64,000 nt of DNA. Origin: Atriophallophorus winterbourni. Its lineage: Eukaryota > Platyhelminthes > Trematoda > Plagiorchiida > Microphallidae. The notes below the pieces were generated by a model that saw only the letters and a program-made list of their open reading frames with translations, was not told where the DNA came from and did not search any database. The DNA lies in assembly GCA_013407085.1 (NCBI GenBank), contig JACCGJ010013839.1:1-64000 (forward strand), read 5' to 3'. The number at the start of each line of letters is the position of its first letter. Positions within the stretch are counted from its first letter, which is position 1. Made by a program: the position numbers and the translations under genes. Positions 35,801-50,800 of this stretch are shown in pieces.

Positions 35801-38800
35801 ATTTAGCTCATACTTAGGGCTTAAGGCTTATTTCGTGGGCACACACAATTGGCTGATTACACGTCTTCTTGCATTATCTTCAGCGAAGCGGATACCCCTT
35901 AATGTTATTCTATGCGCCTGATCAATTATTAGGTTGCAGACTTGACAAACACCCATACTTTATAAAAGCCTCATTTATTAACTATAAATGACTGCAAAGC
36001 GAGATCATCATTGTTGAATTGGGCATTTTTAATAAATAAAATAATAATAATAAATTCAATAAATGCTATGCATGATGCGGCCTGCAATTCCAGTTTTGAG
36101 ATAAAGTAATAGATTGCACAGATTGCGGCAGAAAACGATCCCTGTTTATACTTGGGCACACGTTATATGCATAGAAATGATAGCAAAAATGGCATACACC
36201 TGGTTGGTAATTAGTTTTGCTAACGCCTATCAGCACCCTGGCAAGAGAGAGAGAGCGCATAAGGAAGGTAGGCTAGAAACATGAATGAATTGCTTTTAGA
36301 CATTATGCTAAATATCGGACACCTGATTAATGATAAATGTGTTTGTCTAGGTCACGTACACGTACACAAAAGTTAAACAACGAAATCAATAAAATTTTGA
36401 TAATTTTCTCCTCGTATGACCAAAGTAATGTGTTGCTCACATCCCCATCCCTTACGGCTGTTTGCCGTCGTCAGGTGGAGACAACAAGATCAGGTTCAGT
36501 GAGCAACACATTACTTTGGTCATCCATAAGCGCCTTGAGTGCTTGACCAAGAATCGCTTTGTGATTCTGTGTCTGAAAATTGAGGTTTGTTGTACGAACC
36601 CTATATAACGGTGGCATACAAGTATAACTTTGTTCTCCTCGTATGCTTATTTTTATATTCCATTTGTGTACCCTGAGGCATTGTGTAATCCATATGTCAT
36701 TTGATTTACGTAAACAGGGTCGGAACTACATCAAATTATCCGACGTTGCTTTGGACTCGTTGATCTCATCGTCAGTCGGATCGACCGAGTTTGCAGACGC
36801 AACGCGGACGAGTGCCACCAACGCGGCCTTGTCGAACTATTGGGATGTGAAAACGGGTAAGCTAACCTCCTGGTTGAAAACAAGTTGTTATATGGAGTGA
36901 AGTTTGTTCAGTAAATCGATGAGATGATTGTTTTTCTAAAAAAGAACACTTCTGAGATGCAGTCAGCATAATTTTTTAAACACCACTTTTCGAACGCACG
37001 AGCAAATGCGTCTAGCTTGAACTAGGCAAAATCATTTTGACGAAGGGCATTCAAACTGAACTATTTCAATCCAACATGGATTTTGACTGAACTGGACATT
37101 AAATCGCTGTGGAAATATGTATCACAATAAAACAACTACAATATCGCCCTCATATTAGTCTACCGTTCATACCTACTCGCAATCATTGTGCTTTTGAACT
37201 CGTACATTTGTGGCTAATTCGTTGTAACTTTTCGACAAATGAATTGAGAAAAATATTTGAATTTTGAATCCACTCTTGTGTAACATTTGCAAAACCCAGC
37301 TGCTCGATCACGTGAACACATACAATTAAACTCATGAGATATAAATATCCATGTTTACATGGATATGTTTACATGGATTCGCACAATCCACAATCCTTGG
37401 CTGCGAAAAGATATTACTCTCTTTGATAAAATCTATCACGAAGCAACAAAATAAGTGATGGGTCTTCGCATTGTTTCGTACACCGAAAGATTGCGACGTC
37501 TGGGTCTTTGTTGCTTTACCCAAAGAAGGATACGGCGCGATATTATTCTGATCGATAGAATTGTGTCTACCGAAGGACATCCACTAAGACATTTGCTTGA
37601 CGTGTGTTATGAGAAAGCGATATGCGGACGTACCTTATCATTTTACCTCCCAAGTTCCCGCATTGATTGTTCCATTTTTTTCGCCGTACGTGCTACATTT
37701 CGTTGAAATTCCCTACCCCAACATGTTGTGGACTCTCCTTGCTTGGCGATGTTTAGATTGAAATTTGACTTACACATGCAAAAGAACATCATTCATGAGC
37801 CTTACGTTTGTTATACTCTATTCCTTTTACATTATTATATTTTTCACATATTCCTTCATGCCGTATTCCTGTGATGTTGTAAAGTATTAACCTTTTAACT
37901 ATAAATCCTTGAATCCTTATAAAAGATTGGTGATGTTTACATTTATCATGGCAACGGTGGCATACTGCTAACTTGAACAGTTTTCATGCTAGAAGTTCAT
38001 GATTTCAATCCCGCCGTAGCTCATGTTAATTATTTGAATAAAAAAACGTATAGGTTGAGATTGAACACTTTATTTCAAACATTAGTGAATATCATGTTGC
38101 TTTCTATTCAGATCTTCAATGTAATAACCCAGATGTGATTGGTTCCAAATCCTCAAACCAAATGTCAACGAGCCTTCACAACCAACCTCCAACGTTGCCC
38201 CCAGCAGCTCATTCACAACCGACGTCCTCTCAAAAATCCACATTCCATTTACCCCATTCCGCATTCGATCTCTCAAACCCAGTGACGCAACCAGGCCATC
38301 ATGCCAACGTAAATGTACACGTCGAATCTTCCACAGATCCGCCAGCAGCACACGCGATGAATAATTATCAAAGCAATCAAGTTATTTCAACCACGTCGTT
38401 AGTCGACTCTGCGCACTCAATTCAAAGATCCAACCCTTTCGTTGCCGCTACTGCTCCTGTCCACAGTCCTTGGTCTTCATTACAGGGATCAATGAATATG
38501 CTCGGGTCAAATCCTCTCTTCACTGGTGCCTGTAGTTTAACCGGGATGGAACCTTCATTAGTGAGTGTACCTTGTTTTCTTCGTCTCCTAGCGTTTCTGT
38601 ATTAAACATCCAGCAGCAAAATCGCAATGAGGTTAATGTCGAATAATGATTTTACATGCGAGTTATTGCGCTATTGTGTATTATAGTTTTAACTAATCAG
38701 TCAAAACCCTGAGGATGTCAACAATCAATTCACGTTTAGGATTGAATTTTTTTATGGGATACTTCGTTGAACAGTTAACAGGGACACCTGAGATTGTCTA

Positions 38801-41800
38801 TGGTAATATGTATACAGGCTACGCTGGTGGAGTGAAGTTTTTGAGAATCCCAGACCCCCGAATCCCAATCGGTGCTGCATTCCGATTGGCGTAAAACTCG
38901 AAGTGCCCAAACACCACATATCGCTTTTGTCGACAAAGTTTGTCTTCCGGTCCGGGATTCAGCGATTCGACATTGCAGTTGGTAGGTACAATAACGGAAG
39001 TCGCGAAACCATATTTAGTAGCTGACTTGCTGTAATCAGCTTTTTAAATTATTAGCTTAATCGTGTTTGTTGTCAAATGGAGTCTCAATAAGATATTGTT
39101 GTGATTCATGACGGTGAAAGCCACAAGCAATGTGCGTGGCTGATGTTAATCTACTCGCTCACGAAACTTGATTAAGCACGTCTTTGATTCGAGATGTAGT
39201 CACCTAGTACGCGTGTGCCTGGGCTCAATATTTTGCAGATTCCGAAGCATGCAAAGCCCCACTATGACTCTTCAGCATTATGCTGTTTCTAGAGATGTGG
39301 AATTGCATAAAACATGTACACGCGAAACGCACACGTATATTCCGAACTAGCTTCAACGTATTTTCAATTTTTTATAGGAATGTGAATTTATGAAGCATTT
39401 CTTTATTCAATTGGCCGATGAGCATCTACGCTTGGATCGCGAGAAGAAAGAAACTAGGCGAAAAGCTTTCTTGGAGGAGAGAGAAAAACATATCACTACG
39501 GTAAGTTGAAGAGAAGAAAATATACTTGTTAAACACTTAAATCATCCAGCTTACTTGTATTTCTATTCACACCTTCAATATACTAATAGAAATAATTATT
39601 TCCTGTTTTTTCCGTAGAGTGTCAAGGAGCGATTGGAATTTGAATTGACCCAACCCGTGGAGGATACACGCCTTTTGTGCTCAAAGGTAAAACTACGTTT
39701 GAAAATTTGATCCTGATTTGATTAATGTTGAAATACACATTTGTATGCATTTCCGTCACACGTACACCACCCCCATGTCCAGTTCCGCGCTGTTTGCACT
39801 CATCAGGCAGGGGTAGTACAATAAAGATATCCTTTCTTCGAAACAATGGAAAGCAAAGTGTACACTTTGAGGCCACTGTTGGATAAGGCTGGCACGACCA
39901 GCCTGTTCACGTGCCCACATTCCAGTGGATGAGGTTAAACCTATGGGTCACAAACAAAAAATTCATATTTTCATGGCGTTGCATCTCACACCCACTTCGA
40001 CCGGTTTTATGCCGTTTGCATTTATCAGGTAGGAACAGTACGAGCAGGATCAGTATATATTAAAACAGCGGGAACATGTTACACAAAGTTGGACATTTGA
40101 AGCCATTTTTTTAATGTGATTGAGTTTTGAGCTAGCGATACTCTCATTAGTTATCGTTAACACTTCGTATCTCTGGATCGAAATGTGTCGTTGAATTCGC
40201 AGCACCGGTGCACTTCTCTTTGATCACGATTTTCACATGCTCACCATTTATTTCAGCCACTTCCTAAACTGGAACCCATAGCCGGCAACCGATTGTCGTC
40301 GCATACCTTTGGACAATGTTTGTCGGTGATCGAATTCTTGCACGCATTCACAGAAATTTTATGCATTGGTGAGTACCGTTGTTATGGACATGCAATTCTG
40401 AATTTCGATAGTACGATTCATAATGCTGTTGCAAATTTTGCTAACATTCAAAAAGTAGATATTGATGCATATTACTGGTTTGAGTTTTATAAATTCTATC
40501 TGATTATCTGTTTGCCAGATATAGCACTCCACTATTATTCACGAACCAAAAGTCCGTAAAATGAACTAGTCTTTGAGTTTCGGAGGATCCCGGAAAGCTT
40601 TTCTATACCAAACCATCAAACTTTCTAAGCGAAGTAAACTAATCATATTTACAATCGGATGCGATTGCACCGTATTACCTTGGGCGAATTTCTCATCAGA
40701 CGACCCGAATTCAAACCATCCGTCGCGGTTAGAAACAAGCCCAACACTTTCCATTTGCATCCTTCATCAAGTCGCACATGTTGCTGGTGCTTATCACTGG
40801 TTTGTTTATCACCAAATCGCAGGGACACAATGAATGCTGTGACCGTGAGACTTTTAGTTGGTCAGGCCTGGTTCAAATTCCACCGTATTTTCACATTTTT
40901 GAAAATGTCTTTAATCCTGATCGTTGAACCCAGGTATGAAACGGGTGCCTCCAATGGTTGGAAAAATTATTGAGGCATCATTGCATCCAGCCCAATAGTA
41001 CCTTAGTATAACTACGTTTAACATGGCTACCGATGGTAGCCCCAAACTAACTGCATCATCCCGATACTGTGTCCGGTGGCTGGAGTTAAAAGAATAGTGC
41101 CGCTTCTCTCTACTAGAAGCAGGGATAAGCACCGTTTTCAAGGGCACAACTAGTATGGTAATCATAAACCAGGTTTCTACCCTAACTATATAAAGCATTA
41201 TCTGTTTTCAAACAGCATACGATGATCCTCTGTTACAAAAATCTTTTGTGATCCAATCTCATCATCAAACGCTAGCACCATCCTCTTACATATTCATTTA
41301 CGCGTCTTCTTAGATCCTGAGACGATTCCCACTCTGGGGATGTTCCAAGCTGGTTTACTGGATCGGGACCCCCAGTGCCAACAGGCTATTTTGCATTTAT
41401 TAATTGAACTGCTCAAGTTCGCCATTCTCGACCCTGGATTGCCAAGTTCACGATTGGTAAGTTGGGTTTTTATAATGTTCGAAACGGCTGACTGAATAAC
41501 CAGGCTTCTGTTTACCGGAGATAAACTTTCATGATTTAGAAATTGATACATTTTTAAAATGGAATCTTCATAGTCGTAATAGTCGCCTAATTTTTAACAT
41601 TAATTCTCCTCAGCGAAACGTAATTCAAAACTTTTGCTTCAGTAAACATTCTGTTTTGAAGTCGAGTTTGCATAAAGTTTGAAAGCAGTACATTTCTGGC
41701 GTTGCGTTCAAACAAGACTGGAGGTTGTGGAGGTTGTGAGTCGAAAAAATATCAGCTTGTTTTCAAGTTTATTTTACTTGAGAACACATTAAATACGACG

Positions 41801-44800
41801 TCACTCTTTTTGATAAACTTGTGAACAACTCAGCCCTATTCTAGGAGAAGCCATTGAAATTATATCTACGTCATCTCTCTTAGCTGAGGCGTTAAACAAG
41901 TAGTGTTCTCGACCCCCACGTTGTTCTGCTGCTGCACACTTTCGGAAAGAGAATACAAGTTATTTACCTACACACACGGCAAGATGGCAAGCTTTTCAAT
42001 TTGAAACGGTTGAGAGTACAAAGTGACAACCTATCCAGCAACACGCACTTCTAAGCGCATCATCAGTCGCTACTGGATTGCTTTTCGTCGGTATGCAAAG
42101 ACTGAGATGACAATCAGTATGAACAACACCAAAGTTCTTGGTCAAGCGAATCTATCACAATCTATGACAATTGTCAGCTTGACCAATACTTCACAGATCT
42201 CAATTTTAATATTGCGGTAAACCCCTCGCTAGACACCGAGAGCGACATGTGAATTGGCAGAGCAACGCTCATTGCGTCCCATTTGAACTCCCGCGTGTGA
42301 ATCCCCCATAAGCTGACCATGAATACAAAAGTAAAGGTATACAGTGTGTGCGCCTTACATCCGAACTGCGTGGTAATAAAGCATGCACCGTCCACTTGAA
42401 TGCCTTCCACTTGCATAACATCTTCATCTTTAACAAGTTGTGAATGAATAGAATAACAAACACAAGTGTGCTCTATAAAGATGGTTTATACTGCATCTTC
42501 GCCCCACTGCGACAGCTTCACCTACGCTGGCTGGATCATTTGTATAGAATGAAAAACGTTTGTATTAAAAAGGTTCTACCATATGAGTAATTGAACTCAA
42601 TAAGTCGACCTAAGGGTAAACGGCACTTGCGATGCAAAGACGTTTGAAAATAAAATATGAAGGATCTAAATATAGACACTCGGAGTTGGGAAAAACGTGC
42701 TCTTTGCCGCTATTTTGAAAGCAGAGCCGAGGGAGAACGGGTATTGCTTTAGCCTGTTGAAGGTAGATCAATCTGACAACGCGCAAACGCCACCGATTGA
42801 CCGAGTACTGCTTATCAATCCGAACGCTGTGAGAAATTTTGTTACACCCGATTCGGAATATCCATCCATCTAAGGCAGTGTGGGGAGCATGCGACCGCGA
42901 CGCGCTTGCGATGTGTATCGATCGTCGACATCGATCGAGAAAAGACAACGACTAGGTCATACCTCTTTACATTTTGCCTGCAATCCCCAAAATTAATTTA
43001 ATAGTGAAAGCGTTTATGTTGAGATTGGTAAACGTATGGATACAATGAACCGATAATTTTTGTTATGCAGAAATGGCCTGGAAGCAAATGGCTATGTCCA
43101 TTGTGTGGTATCGCCGCTCCAAACACAAGTTTCGTCCAACCAAGGGTAAAAATCAAACTGGATTAAGTATCGATTTTCTAACAAATCTCGTTGTGATGTG
43201 TAAATGCGCGGATCATTATAGGTGTTAAGTTTGCTAGACAGGCGGGGTCACGTTCAAATAACACGCATTGGCCCGTATTCTAAGTTGGTACGAGGATGCT
43301 TTGCTATTTGCCGATGCGATTGAGGGCAATCGACCCGATCAATCACATGATCCCACCGCGTGCACACGAGAGGTCATGCACGCCAGCGTTATTTCGCCAC
43401 AGCCCCAAGCGCCAGTCTGTATTACCGCCAGCCTCGTTAATCTAGAATTATTGAGCATGGATGTATTCCATATCCGGTTTTACCCCGCCAAAGTATTTCT
43501 ACGTTATCAAGGTCCGCATCGTGGCCCGTGCTCAAATGTGGTTGGCCAAAGCTGAATTGAGTACTGGTGTTACTGCTCATATGAAGATGTTTGCGAATGC
43601 GATTCTTGTGCACTTTTATTCTTACGCTCAGTTCCCCGAATGCTTGCTCTAGTTAGATATCCAAGCAGTATTTTGATTTAATTATTTGAAAGCAGTTCGT
43701 TGTGGAATATAATGGTCACTAATCGTTGAGCTCCACCACAACTCAAAAATTGCCCGAGATATTTTACAAGTAAATCCAACAGGCGCTTTTTTCAAGATTC
43801 TACTCCTAGAATGAAATACCTCTTCCACGTAAGATACACACTGTAGATCGCTAATTTGCTGTTCTCCACTGTAACCGTGATTCGAAAGTCGGATGCATGG
43901 TTGCCGCCGCATAAGTCCTCGAGCTTATGGACGACAGAACTTGCTACGGGTCAAAATAACACGAAACCACATCCGGATCAATTTCTTTCTGATCGTACTC
44001 TTGATTCAATCATTAACTCTTGGTGCTCGGTAGTCTAAGAAAGGAAAAAGATGCGTGAAAGATGCAACTTGCTTTCCTACTTGGATTCGCCGATCCTAGC
44101 TCTTCAAATAGCTCTGGAATGCTTCAACTCTGGGTAACTGAAGGCAAAGTAATTCTTAATAAACGACTCTATTATTGCAGCTGATTTAGCAGTTGTGACA
44201 GATATCTGTCTGTGTTCATGTGTCAGCGCTGCAATCTCATCCGCGATAGGACTAACAAGGGCATCCGTCTTATGGGTCTGCGATAGGCCATAAAATATTT
44301 GGGCATGAGGCTAGTTGGGACACAGCGTAAGCCACAGACCAAGCTCCTCCTTGGTTCCCCAGCAACAACCATCTGTCAATAATTCATACCATTTTTAAGT
44401 TAATTACTATTAGCCATTTCCTAAGGACGATAAGTGGGTTGCGCCCCAACATTTTCCAATCCCATACATTGTTGATTGTTGAATTTATTGATAATGGTAT
44501 AAATAAATAATTTGCGTTGATCATTGAATGCAGGATCATATTGTTTCTGTTGTTCTCATCAAATCACCCTAGGTCACGCAACTGATTGGTCAGCGATTTA
44601 GCGAACTGGAAGTGAACTCGGAAACGGTGACAGGCCTGTTACGAGTCTTTCTAATCGGGCGCAATGGCTACGAGGATGAAATGTCCGATTGGCTTCTGGA
44701 TTCGCGACATTTTATCGAGTTGACCGGCGAGCAGCAAGCTGCTCTCTTGGCATTCGTCTGTGATGAGATGGTCTGCTCCAGCCGACTCATATCCAGCGAG

Positions 44801-47800
44801 ATTGACAGAACTATTGATTTGCAAGCCGCACTGAAGCGTGAAAAATGGGTGTTGGAATCCAAACTTCGCAGGTAAGATATCAATATCGGACAATATTATT
44901 CATTTATTGATTTTGCCTATTCTGACTTGGTAGATGATTTTTTCATCTTAAAATGTAGCTGTTTGCGATGCTGTATGAGCTTTCAATGTTATTGTACTTT
45001 CCACAGATTGCGGTTTCTGGCCAATCGTAAAAATGCATCAGGACAAGCTGGAGAACTGTGTATGTCCGAAACTCGGTTTTCACGATTCGGCTCGGAACAT
45101 TCTGAACAAACCGGAGCAATGGAGGAATGTAGCAGGTCACCCGGATGCCGTACGGACGACGTAAACGAACCCATTTTCTTTAAAAGGGCAAGCACGACTC
45201 CTGTGAAATTACATGCCGAGAAATTGCCGCTTTCAACTGAGAACACCGAAACACCGAACACTCCTCAAAAAGGAATTACCGTTTCCATGTCGCAGAACCC
45301 ATCTTCGATTGCGCCGTCGGGAACAGCAGCAAGTATAGTGTTATCAGGGGACGAGGATGATAACGAAGAACTTGGTCACTTAGAAATTAAAATTGAAAAA
45401 TTGCACAATACTCTCGCTCAAAACCAGCGTGCAATAGACGAATGTACCTATCGCTTGTCGGGATTATTCCTAGGTCAAGATAGGTACTATCGTCGCTATT
45501 ATGCCTTGGGGCATATGGGCGGGATTTACGTGGACGGAAGTCCAGAATTACAGAAGCGTACAGATCAAGAAACAGATGGAGTGGATGTCAACGATTTATC
45601 GTTTGGCTTCGATCCTGATCACTTAGTTAGTGAGATTCAAAAGCGACGCCGTTTGGCAGAACGAAGACGCTACAAAATCATTATCCCATCTGGGCCAGCA
45701 AACTCACACAATCATACGCAACGGATCAATTCAGAAAATACATTGAATGTAGACAAACATGATCTAAACAAACATTTCAATGCGGAAGAACAATCTGATA
45801 TCGTATGTAACGAAGAAGAGATATGCAAGCAAGACTCGGAGTTCGGAATGAATACTGCCGGTCAAGATAATCCACTACAATTAAAAACGGAAGTAAACGA
45901 AGAACATATGCGTGTAATCATAGCATCTAATGTATGCACTGATGACAGTAACAATGATGAAGGAATTACATCTACTTTAACCAATCGTAAAAGCTCCATT
46001 CTCGACGAAACCGCAAGTACAATCGTTAGGTCTAGTGATGCTTTGGTTTGCGAAAAATCAGATGAATCAGACTTTCTTAGTTGTATAAGCAGACAGCACC
46101 ACACAGAATTTGAAACGGCTGTCTCACAAGAGGAAATTTTGCCAAGTGGACCAAACAATGTACGCGTTCATTCAAATTCTACGAATGAAATCCTCGAAAA
46201 AATTGGAAGTTCGAGCGTTCCAACTTCCGAAAATGAGTGCCTCAGTACTACAGCGGAAGCAGAGTTGCAATTGAAATTTCAGATGACCGTTTCTGAGGAT
46301 AAGACAGAATCGAATAGTGAACAACCGATAAAATTTGTAGAACAAAGAGATTTCGATTCGTCTTGTGAAAATCATAAAGACATACTTCAAAATAATTCTG
46401 AACCTATTGAAACTACATCGAAGCAAATTCCGGTTTCCGAAATCACTTGTAAGGAGGACAATTATTTATCAGTTAATTCAAAGCAAGAGCTGAAAGAAGA
46501 TTCCCCAAATCTACATGGCGAGACAACGCAGCCATTGGATTTGTCAACAAAAGCAGCTTGTTTACCGGTGGTCGATGGGAAACAACACCAGATAAAATAT
46601 GCCGCACCAAACGAGCAAGAACTCCTCAATTGCTGGGGCTTCGATGACGTATTACTGACAACTGCATCCCTGCTTTTCATGACACACACCTCCATGATTC
46701 CAGCTTCGGTCGCGTGTACTGAGTCGTTATCCGAACCTTGGAAATCGGTTATTGAGCATTATAAATCAATACTGATTAGAGCCCTTGTTGAAGAAGCGTC
46801 ATGTACCGTATCCTCCAAGCATACAATCGAAGAAAATTCGGAAAAGATTGTTGACTCTATATCTGAAGATCAACCAAATTCTCATCCGTTGCGTGACTCT
46901 GTACAAGTTCTGAGAGAATTTTTCCACCGCAACCCACCTGATCACGATTCTTTGGGTAATGATATCGATCACGACCACCAGACGGATCCGAATATTGATC
47001 TCCAAATAGAAGAGATGGTCAATCAAGAATTGCGCAAGCGCAATATTCAATTACCTGCAGATGATCAAGCTGACACGCTTTACTCGACTGCATCGAATTG
47101 GTGCTCGATCACGGAAATGGAACAATTAGAAGAATTTTGCGGTTATCTGCTTCCAAGAGGGATACGTGAAAGCAGCTTGTTCAAGTTTATCGAAAGGTCA
47201 GCTGAATTTGTGCAAGACGCTCTTCCGACGGCGAGAAGAATACGTGAGTCATTTTCTCATTCGGGACTGTCCACGTTGGTCGCGTTCGCGTTGTTTTTAA
47301 CTGTGATCTATTGTAATGGAAAATGCTCGTGACCGATCGGGGAATCATAATCATGAAAAAATAAAGTTTGTAATGAATCGGTGAGAGTAGTTTATTGGTA
47401 ACGTTTCGCTTCTGACTCAGAAGCGTCGTCAGACCAATGGTGTCAGTACGAACAGAGATCAAGCTTAAATTGCATTTACCTAACCAATCCTAAGTTAATT
47501 AACCACTGCATAGCCCATGGTGGGTTCTGCACTCGTTAAGATAGACAGGCGCGATCTATTGTATTTGAAAATATTCGAGAACGATCGGGAGTCCATAATC
47601 ATGAAAATAAAGTTTGCAATGAATCGGTTATAGCAAGTATTTGGTAACGTTTCGCTTCGGTGATCTATTGTGTAATCACTTGGCCAATATTCATCTGAAA
47701 AACCTACGGTATTGATTTAATATTATGTAGGCGTTTGCCATTTAACAAAATCTTTTGAACTGTAGGATAAAACTAGACCCAGCCTAGCTTTTCATGCCGT

Positions 47801-50800
47801 TCAATTGATAGAAAATGTTTGTAAACGCTTTATTGGCTGCGTGTTAAAGTGGTCAAACTAAATAGATTCCTTTTAATTTAGTGAAAATGGTGCATTTTGC
47901 GATTGGGTTCAATCAAAAGTTTAACTTTGATTCTAAAAATAATCACCGAACCATCTTTATTAGCATGTTGTTGCACCAGTCTCTACCTACCCTACGATAT
48001 TCACTCAATGTACTTTAGTAAGTTGCAGTCAGCTATTGGCTTCTGTCTAATGTTAGTGCATTAAAGATTTCCAGCAAACTTCTTGTAAATATTTCGTTGA
48101 TTCGCAATATTTAAGTTTCTGGCAAACGTGAAAACTTCGTTGATTCAATTCGTTTCGTTCAGTCGCGAATATGGTTCGGCGCTGATTTTATTCCAGAAAT
48201 TGAGACCATGTATCCACACTCCACCAACACACTATGAAACAACTAAATGATTATTTTGTTCTGCAGTTTCTGGTCTCGCGGACAGGAATCAAGCTGGTGA
48301 GCACGAGGCTCGCTTTCTCCGCGTTCGATCCCGACGGGGGAAAGGACGTGGAAACAACGCAAGCAACACTTATCAGCAGTTAAATCGCAGTGAGTCATGT
48401 GTGCAGGCCGTTGACTCTGAACTCCCAGAAACGGCAGAGATGACGCCAAGTGGTTCCGGAGAATCTATAATACCTGGGAATTTCTTAGAGGCTCCAGACC
48501 TCACGGAAGACAAAGTATCACTTATCAGTGAGAGTTCCTGTGCCGATCTTAATCCGGCGTTTGTGCTTGAGCATAGACTCCGAAGGCGCACTAACCAACA
48601 TCAAGCGAGCAAATCGCAAAACGGCGCCTCGATATACGAGAGATTGGAAAAGCGACCGGGTGTAGCAGCGTTCAAGTTACAAGCTGCACAGCCGAATGGA
48701 AGATGCGCGCGAGAACTGATCGGTTGTGATGACCCAGTATTTGTGGAGGAATGCAGCTTTTTGGAAGAAGTCGAAGGTCTTGAAGATCGTGTATTGAATG
48801 CAAGTCTTCAGATGAAAGGTTGGCAGGTGGGTTCGTTTCATCTGTTCCGTAATTTATTTATACATGCGCAATGTGAAAAACATGCTTGTCTTTTGCATCA
48901 TGGTTAAGATGGGCCGATGGAGGCCAATAATGTCACCACCTTAAGCTTTGTTGCATGTCATATCAGAAATTGGTATAGATCTGGAAAGGGCTGTTTAGCT
49001 CTCTGGCAGTTCATGAGGTTTTTAATCGAAATGCATTTTGTTTCTCATGCAAAACGCGATGCGTTTAACCCCGAAGTTCTGCGAAGCTACAAGGCCGAAA
49101 ATTATTGGGCACAATTTGGTATCGCACGAACTAAATTTATTGTCTTAATTCAAAATGATAGGCTTCACTTTCAATTAAATTTTCTTGCTCGGGTGTAAGA
49201 AATCCCGAAAAATCTTGAACTGGATTGTCAAAATATGGTCCTAAGTTAAACGAAGACTATTTTCTTTGGAAACTGTAATAAGTTTCACCGGCTTTTTTCA
49301 AGACTGCTGACATATTAGCAGACACCATACTCATTGCCTTTATACATAGAGATATGAGGCTTGTTCAAAATTCCATTATCCGGAGTAAAGTTCCGGAGTA
49401 GAATGAGGCGTTTGTTACATTTTTGTGGTCGCATTGTACTTATTAGAAATTGGATACCACGTCATCGCTAGGTATAGATGAGATATCTAGGATGTTACTC
49501 ACAGGGTACCGTACACGACCAGCTGGTATTTTGTCTAGCTTGTGCTGTCGTTTATTGTACGTTAGACTCTCTCTGAGTGACCGGAACTTGGAACAAATAA
49601 CTCATATAACAATGATTGATTTAGCATGGAAAATCAGCGACTTGACCACTGTTATTATACGCTCAAATAGATTATAACATAATAAATGAAGCGATCATTT
49701 GAAAATTGGAAGAAAAACGACCTTTTATTGGATGGCTAGCATGGATTTTGCAAACCACAGTGGATGCGCGTAATATTAATAAGGCATGTTACGTCAATAT
49801 TTAGAAAGTTTTTGACACTCCAACCATTGTTCCTTTTTAAATGAGCTGGAGAAATACAGCATCATTGTGAGACCGCATAACTGGTAACAAAATTACATCT
49901 ACAACCTACACATCATTTCCCGATGCAGATCAAAGTCGCCAGGGGTGTTCTGCAAAGAAATTTTTCTCCTAAATATCCTTAAGCTAAACTAAAAGGAAGC
50001 AGGCGTAAAAACCCATGATTTTTGCTATTATTTTAGCCGGATAGACGCATCATATATTAACTGTATATCAGCAGAATGTTTTGTCACTTTCCACTTTCGT
50101 AAACATACTGGAATCCAAATCATGTCGTTTTATTTATTTACAGGCTCCAGTCAAAGTGTTGGACGATGAGTCGATTCACTTGATACCTCATGCAATCCAA
50201 AAGCGTTCCCGGTTCGAACACTGGCCGCTCGATCTGGCCAGAATACGCCTGTTGGGTCTAGAGAGTCATTTGGAACGACGCTATCTTTTGCCTCCATTGA
50301 ACACCGAGATTCATCTCGATGTGGTTGCCGAATCAAACTTTTCCGGTGAGCAAGGAAGGTTGTTAGCCGACATGACTGATCATGACACCGAAAGTGAAAG
50401 TGGGCTTGGTGGCGGGCCGGGAAGTGAGAGCACCAGTGCAAGCATACGGGACGGCGATTTCAATTACAATTCACAGCATCAACCCTTAATTCGACGCGTG
50501 ATCAGCAGGCAGCCTTCCGAGCATGAGTTGTGCCCGATGTCTGTGAGCAATCCGGGAGGCACGGAAACAACGCAAGATGCCATCAACTGTTGGTCGGGCG
50601 ATCAGAATCACGATCAAATTCCACCGGGACTGTTGGAATGGCGTCAACGCTTGCGTCAAGTGAACGAACTCGATGCGATGCGTGTCTGCATGGATGAACT
50701 GATCTCCGCAATTGCATGGGAAAAATCAATCATGAAAGTAGTAAGTTTGATCCCGAGGTTATTTATCGAAATGCTGATATATACAAGAGAACAATAAAAA

